Positions 48,079 through 59,800 of a stretch of DNA of 64,000 bases are shown in pieces; positions within the stretch are counted from its first letter, which is position 1, and each line of letters starts with the position of its first letter. The translations under genes were made by a program, and so were the position numbers. Below the pieces are notes generated by a model. That model saw only the letters and a list, made by a program, of their open reading frames with translations, did no database searches and had not been told where the DNA came from. The stretch comes from Citrus sinensis (taxonomy: Eukaryota; Streptophyta; Magnoliopsida; Sapindales; Rutaceae). The stretch covers positions 248,001 through 312,000 of the forward strand of contig NC_068559.1 in the NCBI RefSeq assembly GCF_022201045.2. The letters are read 5' to 3'.

Positions 48079-48536
48079 TAGAGGTGGCAAAATGAGTTAC
48101 AACATGATTTGTCAGTATTTGTGTTGGTAGATATATAACATGATTGATAAGTGTGTTGACATGACACGATAAAGAAGTACGTCGTATTCGTAGTGAACCA
48201 CCTCGACATGATTACATGTTTATGACACAAATATCAATTAATATGTGGTAATATATATATATATATATATAAGTCTTGTTAAATTATGGTTACTGTAACT
48301 TACATCCCATACAAAAATTATGCGAGCCCTACTGCATGTTGCTACTTTTTGCATGTTTTTGTGTAGGATGTAAGTTACAACAGCTGTAACTTAGCAATTG
48401 CCTATACATATATTGAAAAAAAAATTAACTATTCATATCATATGCATATTGTGTTATACATTTATTCATGTCATATTTGTGTCGCATTAGTTTATTAATT
48501 TGTGACATATTTTTAGAGATAATATTGATAATACTT
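48079..48536. mobile_element. Possible hAT-like element hosting a MULE MITE
   Basis: The left end TAGAGGTGGCAAAATGAG fits hAT termini and is preceded by GTTTTTAT. A GTTTTTAA follows at about 48537, but no matching right inverted repeat is clear. The MITE at 48271-48402 lies inside it. Confidence 0.35.
48262..48411. mobile_element. MULE-type MITE, TAAGTTACA family (copy 1)
   Basis: The element spans 48271-48402 (132 bp). Read inward, the right end is GGCAATTGCTAAGTTACAGC; the left end is a diverged version (TAAATTATGG). Both continue TGTAACTTACATCC. The flanks TATATATAT and TATACATAT match at 8 of 9, but in (TA)n DNA this is weak. It shares its ends with the element at 49752. Confidence 0.65.
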
Positions 48537-49742
48537 GTTTTTAAACTCACAGCAGCAATTGTAAGAGCACAATTTACTAAACACCGAACTGTTTTTTAAT
48601 CAACAATTTATTTTTATCAGCATAACAAAAATAACTTATTTGATCAACCACCATCATCCTAAATTGACCCATTGTATATATGAATGAAAATAAATGCACT
48701 ACATTATGTTAATCTTAATAAAATAAATATTCTTATTTTAATTTAAACAGACGAAATTTATCTACAAAATATTACTTGTCTCCTCAATTTCTCGAGGAAA
48801 AAATTGATTTACACGAGAAAATTGTCATAACTTTGACTTAGCAAAGCAAACTAGCGGCAATGTCGTCCAAGCGAACTCACATTCCGGAGTCAACATCAGT
48901 TTCCGAAAAGAGGGATCGAAACCAATCATACCAAATATATGTTCACTTAAAAGGTTCGAGTGTTTGTTTTTCTCCCTCCTTTTAATCAATCAAATATGTG
49001 TTCACTTAAAAAAAAAAAAAAAAAAAAAAAACCCAAATATATAAAATTAAAATAAAACAAATATCTTCATTATGATTTTCGTAGAGAATCCATGATTGTG
49101 AAGTGTAAACAGACCTTTGCTTTTGCTTCCCGCAAAATATTTTGAATCTCCCGCCGAAAGTCCCACTCAATCAACCGTCACTTTCAAATAACTACTCAGC
49201 GTGAAAAGACAGAAATATTTATTGTTTTTTTTTTTGTGGGGATTTTAGTTTTGTTTCTGCTTGTTGATTTTTTACTGTACTTCTCTTCATTCGAAATTTG
49301 AACTCAACGGTAATTTTTCTCTTTTTGGTCATTAGAAGCCAAAGTCCCCGTGCGTTGCCATGCTTTGTTTTCTTGTTGCCGCTGACCTTTTTTATTTATT
49401 TTTTTACGGAACAATGCTGACTTTTTATATAAAACAAGAAAAGAGCCAGGTAAGATTTGCTGTAAATCTCGTGGGCGATTATATGTTTCAAATTTTGAAC
49501 AATTTAAAGGTTAGTTTGTTATGGAGGTAATCAACACAATACAGGGAGATAATGACGTATAGAAATGTTTCAATGAGATTCATGTACTCGATAACGACTA
49601 CCTAACATAAAACTATAGTGACTTTGACGGAATACATGGCCGATTTAATGGGTTCAATCAAATAGCGATAATGAGTCTAAAAGACTGAATCAAACTTAAA
49701 AGGGACGGATACGCGTAGACTTAATCATAAATGTACAAATCA
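48537..49742. other. Gene desert, second part
   Basis: No gene. A complex A-tailed insertion lies near 48931-49045. A 39-codon frame starts at about 48869 (MSSKRTHIPES); I do not recognise it. Confidence 0.4.
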
Positions 49743-49888
49743 CTTCTATTAGGGAGCCTTTAAGTTACAATAATTGTACCATACATCTCTCATGTGAACC
49801 ACACAAAATTATAGGACCCACAATTTGTGTGGTTCACATGAGAGATGTATGTTACAATTATTGTAACTTAGCATTTGCCCTTCTATTA
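49743..49888. mobile_element. MULE-type MITE, TAAGTTACA family (copy 2)
   Basis: The element spans 49752-49879 (128 bp) with a perfect 9-bp duplication CTTCTATTA (49743-49751, 49880-49888). The inverted repeats cover nearly the whole element: AAGTTACAATAATTGTA, then CATACATCTCTCATGTGAAC on each side. It would fold into a near-complete hairpin. Confidence 0.85.
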
Positions 49889-50369
49889 TACTTCGACTCA
49901 AAAATATGTGTATCAATATTCTTACTATGCTATCTAAATAAAATGAGAGAATACTTCATCACATAACCTTCGTATGTATGGCGGTCAGTGGTGAAACTGC
50001 TGAAATTAGGGACTAAGGTTGAAAGCCTCGAGCTCTACTGCCTTACTAATTGATTTACCGCATAAGCAAACAAGCCTAAAGAATAAAAATTTATGCCATT
50101 GCATTTAAAAATGTTATTTTGAATTAATTTTGATAAAATTTTAGGTTTATATTGTAAAAATACATATGTATTTAGATTCTCAAATTACCACCACATATTT
50201 TACTATTTAATATACTTATAGATTGTAACAATTTAAGGGAAAAAAAGCCTAAAAATTGTTCCATTGAATTTAGCCGTTGATGTGACAGGCTTATCTAAAA
50301 TTCGACACTAGATCTCGAACTCCATTTAGTTTTTGGACATGCACATTTCACACGCACAATGAATCTAAA
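49889..50369. other. Intergenic
   Basis: No gene or clear element seen. Confidence 0.4.
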
Positions 50370-50659
50370 TCAAAGTGTTTTTTTTTTTTTTGATTACATG
50401 AGACTATTGCTCAAATAACAACTCATATACATGAGACTATAACTGATATTTACAAATCAGACTATTACTGAGATCGACTTACATCAATGCTAATGGAGCT
50501 CTGCCCAGATTTTAATCATCACTAATATTTGAGGGATGTCTACTCCTCACTCTTAGGTAAATAAATACCCCCACATTGCACTTGTGGGGGTTCGAACTGC
50601 TGTCCTCCAACTTGGAGGGCAGCAACCCTGACCACTTGCCCAAAGGCCTCAGAGTGTTT
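50370..50659 (-). mobile_element. tRNA-derived SINE (268 bp) with A-tail and target duplication
   Basis: The element spans 50381-50648 on the minus strand. It starts GGCCTTTGGGCAAGTGGTCA (A-box-like GGGCAAGTGG) and has CAGTTCGAACCCC (B box). It ends in GTAATC and an A run. Flanking repeats TCAAAGTGTTT (50370-50380) and TCAGAGTGTTT (50649-50659) match at 10 of 11. Its 3' part recurs in the degraded SINE at 29.1-29.4 kb. Confidence 0.85.
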
Positions 50660-50905
50660 CTTTTAGAACGGCAGTTCTTGGCGCATTATTATTCCTTATA
50701 AGGATTGAGAATGTTCATCAATCTGGCTTAATGAACTCGGACTTCAATTTCTCATCTGAAGAATATCATATAAGACAGAGATGCATGTTTCAAGCGGACG
50801 ACATGTTCAAGTCTTAAGCTTCTGTCTGGAACGCAAGCAGCAAGCTTATGTGCTTCCAACTTCCAAGTCGTAAACTGATTTGTTTATGTCCATGTAGGAC
50901 TAGAT
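50660..50905. other. Intergenic
   Basis: Nothing recognised. Confidence 0.4.
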
Positions 50906-52183
50906 TTAGGCCTCGTTTGAGATTTGCTTTTGGGAGGGTTAAAAGTGATTTTAAAAATCTAAAAGCTAATTTTGGTGTTTGGTAAAAAAAAAATCAAAAT
51001 CATTTTTGCCAGAATCAGCTCTTCCTACAGCTGATTTTGAAAAGAAGTGAATAAGTAACTTTTAGATTCTGATTTTGAGAATCAATTTTATCCTTTAATA
51101 TAATTTCATAAATATCCTTACAATTATTACTTAAACCCGAAATTATCCTTATTTAAATTGGAAATAAAATCAATATTTTAATATTTTTTATTATAATTAA
51201 CGCACACCTTTCGTTTACCCTATTTCTTCATATTTTGTGTTCTATCAAAACTTCTCTAGTGCAACAAAGCAAGATCCAGTACGTGTTCCTAGTTATGTTT
51301 GTTCCAATTTTCAACAAAGTCCGACCCAACCCTTACATTTTTTTATGTTTATTCTTGGAATACCTAGTTATACTTTATTTGATGTTATTTAATGAAAATT
51401 GTAGTTGATTTTTTAAATATCAATTGTTTTAAGATTTAAAAAAATCACTATAGCATAAATTTTATTTTTAGTTAAAATTATTATAATACACAATTAAAGA
51501 TAATAGCAATTATTTTAAAATTAGTTAAAATTATTTTGAATTCTTCACTTTGAATCAACAAAACATATTTCTTATAACTATTTAGGTAGCTTCTTTTTTA
51601 AAGTATGATACAACGAAGTAGATACATTGAATTAGATAATGTGGGAACCAAACACGTTTTGCAGGTTATCAATAAAATAATAGGCTTCCTTGACCAAAGA
51701 ATTTTACTTCAGAGATATTATAAAGAGTTAACAACTGGGGAGCTGAGGCAACGTGTCATAAGGGAAATTCCTTCAACTATCAAGACACTTCGTTTTCTCC
51801 ATAAGAATAGTTTGTGTAACTAAAGATACTGGACACAAAGCTATAGAAAGTGCTATATTTATGCTACTTGGCAAGAAGTTAATATGCCAATTCCACATTT
51901 TGATTAAAAAAAAATTGTTTGATTCAACGAGATATTGTACGTGTACATTTTTATATGTATAAGTAAATTTCATCCTACATTATGTACATTTTAGTCATTT
52001 ATTTTCTTACAGCAGTTTAACAATAAGATTTACTAAACACTCATAACTGCTTTTAAAATTCACAATACTTTTGAAAATAAAATTTACCAAACACTTAACT
52101 GATTCTCTTCACAGCTGATTATTTCTACAGTACAGCTAACAACAATTATTTTAAAAGCTGCAGCATTACCAAACTGGCCCTTA
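50906..52183. mobile_element. PIF/Harbinger-like element, 1.27 kb
   Basis: The element spans 50909-52180 between TTA repeats. Ends read inward GGCCTCGTTTGAGATT and GGGCCAGTTTGGTAATGC, and both sides carry further GTGTTTGGTAAA motifs. A 72-codon frame at 51605-51823 has no transposase motif that I recognise. The left end is closely related to the element at 7899-8483. Confidence 0.75.
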
Positions 52184-52937
52184 GTGGATCATGTGCATGC
52201 TTCCTGCTTTTTATTTTTTTAACCTTTGTAAATTGGAAGCACTTTCACCGCTACAAAGTGATTGTGGTTTGATTAGTTCCATTGGATGAGTTTGATGAGA
52301 AATTTGGTCTGTGGAGAGCAACCTAGTACCATTTTTTATTTTTTATTTTATGCTCCTAACTCATGTCTATCCGTCTTGTGATTGGTGCCATTAATTTTTG
52401 TAGGCAAAACCAAAGTTCACAATTATAAATCTGTTGATGCTAAGTCTTGATCCTTAAAACTAATCATTATGAGCGTAACTTGAAAATAATATTTCATTTA
52501 TGCTGGGCACAGATTGGTTCGATTCAGATTTTGACGACACCCATTGAAATCGGTTATTTTATTAAAAAAATCGAACAAGAACCAAATAAACCACAATAAG
52601 AGGCAACTTAATATACAGATAACATGTTATTAAATTCATTTTAAAACAGTAAATCATTACAACAAGAGTTAATATAATAACAAAGTATCAATATAAATCG
52701 ACAATGAAGAGTATTTGAAGAAACTAAATTGCAGCATGCCGACTATAAAGCACACCAAGCGGTGAACGTACAATCAATCATCAATGGCAGCTAGAAGACA
52801 GAAGCTGTCACTTCTTGCGCAGTGAGTACTAAGTAGAATCTAAGAGCTGGGGCCGCTGGCCAGAAAAGAAGCAGCCGACGGCAGCAACGGCGGCCGTTGA
52901 GCAGAATAGATTAGCATAAGCAATTGTTCTTATTTTG
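52184..52937. other. Intergenic
   Basis: No gene. A GC-richer patch at about 52850-52910 (GGC/GCC-rich) has no frame of note. Confidence 0.4.
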
Positions 52938-53995
52938 AGGCCATGTTTGGTTGGGGGTAGAATAGTGGGGAGAGGAACATAATTTGATTTTGTTTCCACT
53001 TTCTACTGTTTGGTTCGATCAAATCAATGGGTAAGGATTTCAAATTCCCCACTATTACAATGGAAAATTTTCAATAGTCCTTTAAATAAAATTAATTTTA
53101 AATAAGTTAAAGTACGATTAATTTATATTTATTTTCTTAAATTAATAGGATAAACTTATTTGAAAATAAAAATTAAAAAAATGAATTGCCGAACACTCAT
53201 CAAGTTTCACTGAAAACACGCTTCATCATCAAAACTGGTATCAATGGAATCCTCATGAGCCGATCTACAACTCTGTGGACGTAGAAATGCTAATATACGT
53301 TGTTATTTACCTCAAAATCTTGTTTAAATGTTTGAGAAAATTCTAACTCTCATATTTTCAACCATATAGTTTATTTTCAGTACAATTAACATTTTCAATG
53401 AGTAAATCATCTATTTCTAATCATTTTTATGTATTTAATGCGAAAAAAATGGTGATCAATGGAGGTCAACGGCGCCGCAGTGGTCAACAGTGGTCGAAAG
53501 TGGCAGCAACGGCAATTAACTACTGTCCATGACTTGATGCTGTAATTTTTTTAAAGAAATTAAAATTTCTATTTAATTAGATAATTTCAATAGCCTAATA
53601 TATTATTGTTTTCAACAATCATAAATGCTTAGAAACTAAATTAAATATATAACTAGTCATGCAATGTTTGTTATTTTGATTATAAAATAATAATGAATTA
53701 ATTAAAAATATGATATGAAATTAAATATTTTGTTGTTAATTTATTTTCTAGATTCAATTAATTCATAATTTAATTAATTTTTAGTTATTAATAAGATTAA
53801 TATTTTAACACTAGAGACAATGGGTATATTTGTCCAAATAAAAAATATGTAATTTATTTTCCTTTCGAATTTAATATGAAACTAAACAATAACAATTAAT
53901 TTTTACACTCCTCTCCTCTCATCACCTTTTCACTTCTCTCTTTTTTTTCTCCTCTCCTCTTCTCCCTTTTTTTAAAACCAAACACCAGCGCAGTC
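52938..53995. mobile_element. Possible Harbinger-like element, about 1.05 kb
   Basis: GGCCATGTTTGGTTG at the left and the inverse of a GGTGTTTGGTTTT end at the right are similar to common plant PIF/Harbinger termini. Purine-rich on the left (GGGGAGAGG), pyrimidine-rich on the right, in inverse agreement. No clean TTA duplication was found. Confidence 0.45.
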
Positions 53996-54397
53996 GTCGG
54001 TTGTAGTTAGGATGCACTAGAGGAGTGAATTAATTTTTGATTTAAAGTGAGCATATGCATAGAGTTTTTCTCTAGTGAGAACATTCTTACTTTGTTAAAG
54101 TAAAGATGTCATTAAAATTAAAAAAAAACCATAAATTTTAATACATAAAAAACTATACTTTTTGTTATTACCTTATTAAAATATGTGTTTTATTATTTAT
54201 TGGTGGCATGGTTAAAGTGAGTATATACTCACCAAATGATTATATATATAAAAAAGAACGAGATTTTGTTCTCCTCCACTAGTTGTTCACTATAATAACC
54301 GAAACATGAAACCTGTTTCTTGCTCTATCAATATTATATAGTTTTTTTTTTGTTCCTTCCCAACCCACACATTGAGAAAAGAAAGCTATGACATTCA
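53996..54397. other. Intergenic
   Basis: AT-rich; nothing recognised. Confidence 0.35.
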
Positions 54398-55135
54398 TGC
54401 TGCGTTTACTTTTTGGATTGGAGTGAGAATCTTGAGGAGTGGAAATTTTTGGATTAGGAGTGTGGAGTGAAAGTGAGAGTAGGATGTTTACTTAGACTAA
54501 ATGAAAGTATGGATTGTCAATCAGAATCTCAATTATTTGTTTACTTTATCTTAGATTGAGAGTAAATTATTTTAAATTACAATTTTATCTTTATGTATAG
54601 AATTATAATTTGTAATTAAAAAATATATTTGGAAAATAAAATAAATATTTTATTATATTTATAAATTAATAATAATTACTAATATTCTTAATTATGTAAA
54701 TCATAATTTTTTATTAATTTAAATTTAAATTATGTGGATAAAAATTATTAATAATAGCAACACAAATGAAATATTATTATTGATAATATAGTACAAAATT
54801 AATATTTTTTTAGAATAAAATATTTATTATTATTAATTAAATAAATAATATTATATTTATTAAAATTAATGTTTAATATTATTAATTTAAATATAATATT
54901 TATTTTATTAAATTTAATAAAATAAATATGATATAATTATTATTTTTAATAAATATGATACTATTTATTTTATTAAATATTATTTATTTATTTTATTAAA
55001 TATTATAAGGATAAATTGGGAAGAGGGGGGAGTGGATTCCCACTCCCACTCTTCCCTTTTTTAAGGTAAGTAAACACTGGAGTGGGAGGAATTCACACTC
55101 CTCACTCTCACTCCAGCAAGTAAACACTACCTCAA
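54398..55135. mobile_element. Inverted-repeat DNA element with GTTTACTT ends
   Basis: The left GCTGCGTTTACTTTTTGG, then GGAGTGAGA, is mirrored on the right by GGTAGTGTTTACTTGCTGGA, then GTGAGAGTGAGG (read inward). A second right-hand copy of the AAACACTGGAGTGGGAG motif lies at 55074-55090. The core is (ATT)-rich. The superfamily is unclear and no target duplication is sure. Confidence 0.55.
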
Positions 55136-56835
55136 AGTAGTCATTTAATGGGTTTAGTAAGAGGAGCAGGGGATAATTATTCAGCCAAATGAGGATTCGG
55201 TAGGCATTTACACCAGGTAATGGGGTCTGTGTATGGAGAGACATGTCTAATTGTTCTGCGGGAAATATCAATGCGTACGTCGGGGAGCCTTGTTTTCTGA
55301 GAGATTCTTGAAATATGTTATGTTACGTCCTCCACTAACCAAAAAGAGGAAAAAAGGAAAAAGAAGGCTACATCACCAATCCGACTCGTGACTCTAATCT
55401 TCCATTTCTATGCCCATAACACCACCATCATCACCAAACACTACCGAATTAAATATTTCCTAGTTTATGATACTTTTCTGAGTCCTAAAACGTTTGAAGT
55501 TTAAGAATTCTCTAGTGTAAATTTGAACATGCATCCCTCAGCAAACTCTTAAATTCTTGCATATATCGAATCATAGTACAAATATTCAATAAACGAAATC
55601 ATGCCACTCCTTTTTTTGTGTAAGTTCATCAAACTACTAAATTAGTTTCTTCCCCACACAGTGATCTCACAAAGTTACAAGTCATGCAGAATTTTTAAAA
55701 TTAGAGCGTGTTTATGAAACATAGAATAATATACACTTCAAACCAAAAAAAAAAAACGAAAAGAAAGAAGAAGAAGAATACTATACATAAAAAATGTACA
55801 TCCTAAATTTTTATGTGACAGTTGATTAAAACAATGGACACGAGTGACATGACAAACATGCATCATCCACAGAGCGCTAGTGCTGGCAGTTGCATGCTGC
55901 CAAAAAGTTTCCAAGGCATTTTTTGGTGCGTGGTCCTGCAGGTATGAGATATGCATGCAAAGCAAATATACTACAGATGAAAAACTTATATTACCCAAGT
56001 TGTAAAACTCATGTTTATCATATACCAATCTATTTTGCACTCGACAAACTACAGCTTCCATTTCACAACAGCTGAAACTACAAAATAACAGCACCTCAAT
56101 AGCAAATAGAGCCTAATTATTGTGCAGTACTGTGATTATGGTACTCTTCCAATTTGAATCACTGCTCAAGATTGTGATACCATGCAACCTATGTGTAAAC
56201 GGTCCCTCTCACTTTTTCATTACAAAACTCAAGTTTTTTGTCACAAGTCCCAAATTCTACAGATCCAAAGTTTTCCGGTGCATAACCTCAAGTTGTGGTT
56301 AATATAGAAACTATGTGACTTGTAATAGAAAATGCGAGGGGCTAGATTCTGTTGTATGGTAGACCAACCCTCATACTCATATTCTACCAACATACTAGAA
56401 ATGTAAACAAAAGAAACAATGATAAAATCAGAACAGCAGCATTTACCAAAAAGAAAAGCAAAACAGAAACTTGCAAAAGAAAAGTGGCAGACTGAGAATG
56501 AAAATAATCAATCTTTAACTCATTTAGATGAAATCATACAACTGAGTTTTAAGAATTTGCTTAATGACAGCAAAATACAACTGCCCCTTCATTGATGGGC
56601 AAAAGAATACACAATTACTTGTATAATAATTTATAAGAATTATGTGTTAAATATACATTTAAAGTAAGCTGAATACTTACAAGCAACTGCTAGCAATCTG
56701 AAGGAAGAAGCCACATTAACCTGGTTAATGCTGAAGCAAATACTATATATTGTTTTGTCGTATATGCAAAGCATAATGCAATATACATGTAGGTGGTCAA
56801 ATTGAAGTGTAAGAATTTATACAAAGGAATTGGAT
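55136..56835. other. Gene desert end and 3' flank of the GC1 gene
   Basis: No gene recognised. The last few hundred bases before 56836 are probably GC1 3' UTR. A minus-strand frame at 55738-56094 has no known domain. Confidence 0.45.
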
Positions 56836-59800
56836 CTACTTCTCGGTCTTCTCCAGAGATATCTGTAAGATGGACATATTGAATCCAAAAGGCAATTATT
56901 AATACAAGTGCCTGATCAAATCTTTATTTTATTTTTTAATTTTTATTTTTGAGTTTATTGGATATTTGGCAAACAAAATTATATAGGCACATCACAACAA
57001 GTTATAGCACAAAACTAAGGTACTTGGACGCAATGCACTATGGAGCAGTAGGATAGCAAAGACACTTACCAGAAGAAGATCTTCGTCAGTACCAAAAGAT
57101 TTCCGGGCTTCTTCTAGGCACTTCAATGTGACCTTCTCACGTTTCCTGCTCAAGTTTTTCAAGTTCATGTAAGCTAAATAAATTTTCATGAGCAAATTTA
57201 AAGAAATTATTATTGGTCAAATCTCAAGAAAAAGATTTAAGCCTCTGAGTATAATGATTCCAAAAATCTACCTACCAACAGCAAAAAAATGTGAATGTTT
57301 GTAAAATTTCCTGAACCCCATTCACAGGTCAAAACAAAGATGGTTCATTGTTGCACATATAAAATATGACTAATTTAGCCAATCAGCTGCATCCTGAGTA
57401 ATATTTCTAGCAGAAATAGTGATCTCTATCAGTTTATCCATTTTAAAGAATGATATTAACCATAGGTCAAATTTGGCCAATCTGCTGCATCCAGAGTGAT
57501 ATTACTGGCACTCTCAAAAAAAAAAAAGAGCAATATTACTGGCAGATGTAGTGATCTCTATCAGTTCACCCATTTTAAAGAGTGTTTTTAAGCTTTACTT
57601 TCGCATCAAAAAAAAAAAAGGAGTGTTTTTAAGCTTAGATATTTAATTGATAAGCACGAATAACAATAATTCCCTCTCTTAAGAGTATACTTAGCTGGGT
57701 GCTGTAATTGATTCCTTAACATGAATACCATACTAGGGCAATGTATTGCAAGTAGATCTGGTCACTTAAACCAAGAACATCAGCACACAAGCTCTTACTT
57801 TAACATACTGTTTGAGAAACTGGATTTGTTTGCTTGGTAAGTGCACATTGGCAATATAGTTCATACATTAAGTTTACCATTCCAAATAACCCTGAATGCT
57901 CTAGTCTTTTACATACCGAAAAGATAAATGAATTTCAATATTAAACGCATTGAAAACACATTCATTTCTAAAGAGTTTCCTTTTCTGTGGCAATCAATGT
58001 AAGGGAAGTCAGAAATGAGAACAAAAAAGATAAGGGTTATACCTACAACTGGCAGGATCTCTGATTTCAAACTCATCTGAGTTGGCATCATAGCCACATA
58101 TCAAAATATAGTGACCTAAAAAGACACAACATCAATCAATATTAGTTCCAAGCGTGGCATACACGTAAAAGACGGACAATGTACAATTGATTAACACCCC
58201 TCACCAGTATACCCAGAGTCACTGCCATAAAAGCCTGGGACAATGACATCCTCCATCCATGAGTGACTGCCATACAGAATTCGGCCGACCATTTAATTTA
58301 ATATAACAGCATAATTATAATTTAAAGCCATAAAAGACTTAGAACAGCAAAAGAGATTCTTTTCCATTTTTTCTTTGGTTCGAGAAAGAAGAAAACACAT
58401 GCATGGATACCATCAAAAAATTGTGTCAGTGAAAGGTAAAGGAGAAAGTACGCAGTCGTAATAACAATAATAATATAAACAAATGAATAAAAGCACAAAT
58501 AGAAGAAAGATATCGTAGGAGCCTACCTTAATTTGTACTGGTCAACTAATGCAATTGCAATATAATTCCCTGACAATATCATGAGAGAGATTTCTACTCC
58601 ACTGATTGATCCGCACTGTAGAAAGGAGGAGGTTCATAGGCTCATCCCAATAAATAGTTAAATCCCAAATGAATAAAGAAAAGGTAAGATTTTTGTTCGT
58701 CATAGCTTTTATTTTTTGAGTATTGCATTCCAAAATTGCATCTCAAATAATGAGTTATTCATTCACCCGTTGGTGAGATAATGTAATAATTCACTTACAA
58801 TTTATGAGAAATCATCAACCACTTAATGAATGAAAAGTCACATGCCACGTCACTTGGGATGAAATTTGGGATAAAATTTTGGAATATTTATCATTACTGT
58901 TATTGTTTTACCAGTCAAACATTTTGACGCTCAAACAGACCAAAATACAAATAAACACTAGGGAGACCATCTTTTGTTTCCGCCAATTTTGCAGAAAAGA
59001 AAAACATTTTATGTTGCAGATGATAGTGCATTCAGATGACTGGATCACATGAAAGTGCATTCAGATGTCTAGATCATATGAAAGTGCATAAAGATGTCTG
59101 GATCACATGAAAGCACATTCAGATGACTGGTTCATACCTCTATTTTAATTCCAGCACTTCTTGCCTTCTGGAATAGCATATCCACTCGTACCAAATCAGT
59201 AGGCAATTGCTCCTGGCATAATGATAAGAATAATCCTCAGTTACAGAGGGACAGTGACACTCAACTAAGTTGCAAAAGGCAAAAGAATCATGGGAAGGCC
59301 ATAACAAATACAACACAAATACAACTAGCAATGATTCAAATAGCAACAGGGAAGAAAATTTAATCCTGTTATTTTTTTTACTTACTAAATACTGCTAAAA
59401 GAAGCAGCATATAGTAACAGAGGTCTCATCCACTTGAAGAGTTGATCATCTTAGATGATATATGTCATCCATAAGCAAAACATAATTATCAATCAACTGA
59501 ACTGCAATTCTAATCTGGCACAGAACCAATATGATCTACTTAAAACATGAGATTAAAATTGCATTTGGATTGACAATAACATCTGATCAGAAATATGACA
59601 ACAATGCTTCCCAAAGTTTAAGCAAACAATATTAATGCCTATAATTGTTGGGGTTGAATAGGCAAAAAAAATTTCAACAGCAAATGAATTGCATAGACCA
59701 GAAATCAGACCTTGTAAAACGTCTCAACAGAGTAATTTGGGTTTGCTCCTAATGTTATTGTGAAGTAGGAAAAACCAACATTAAATTTCTGCAGTAAATA

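Noticed and set aside
48869-48990. Short frame starting MSSKRTHIPES as a possible first exon
   Set aside because: Only 39 codons, no downstream exon found, and it runs into an A-tailed insertion.
51605-51823. 72-codon frame inside the PIF/Harbinger-like element as a transposase piece
   Set aside because: No transposase or Myb-like motif that I can recognise.
55738-56094. 118-codon minus-strand open frame downstream of GC1
   Set aside because: Low-complexity end and no domain. A remote chance of an extra 3' exon, but GC1 already ends normally at 56836.
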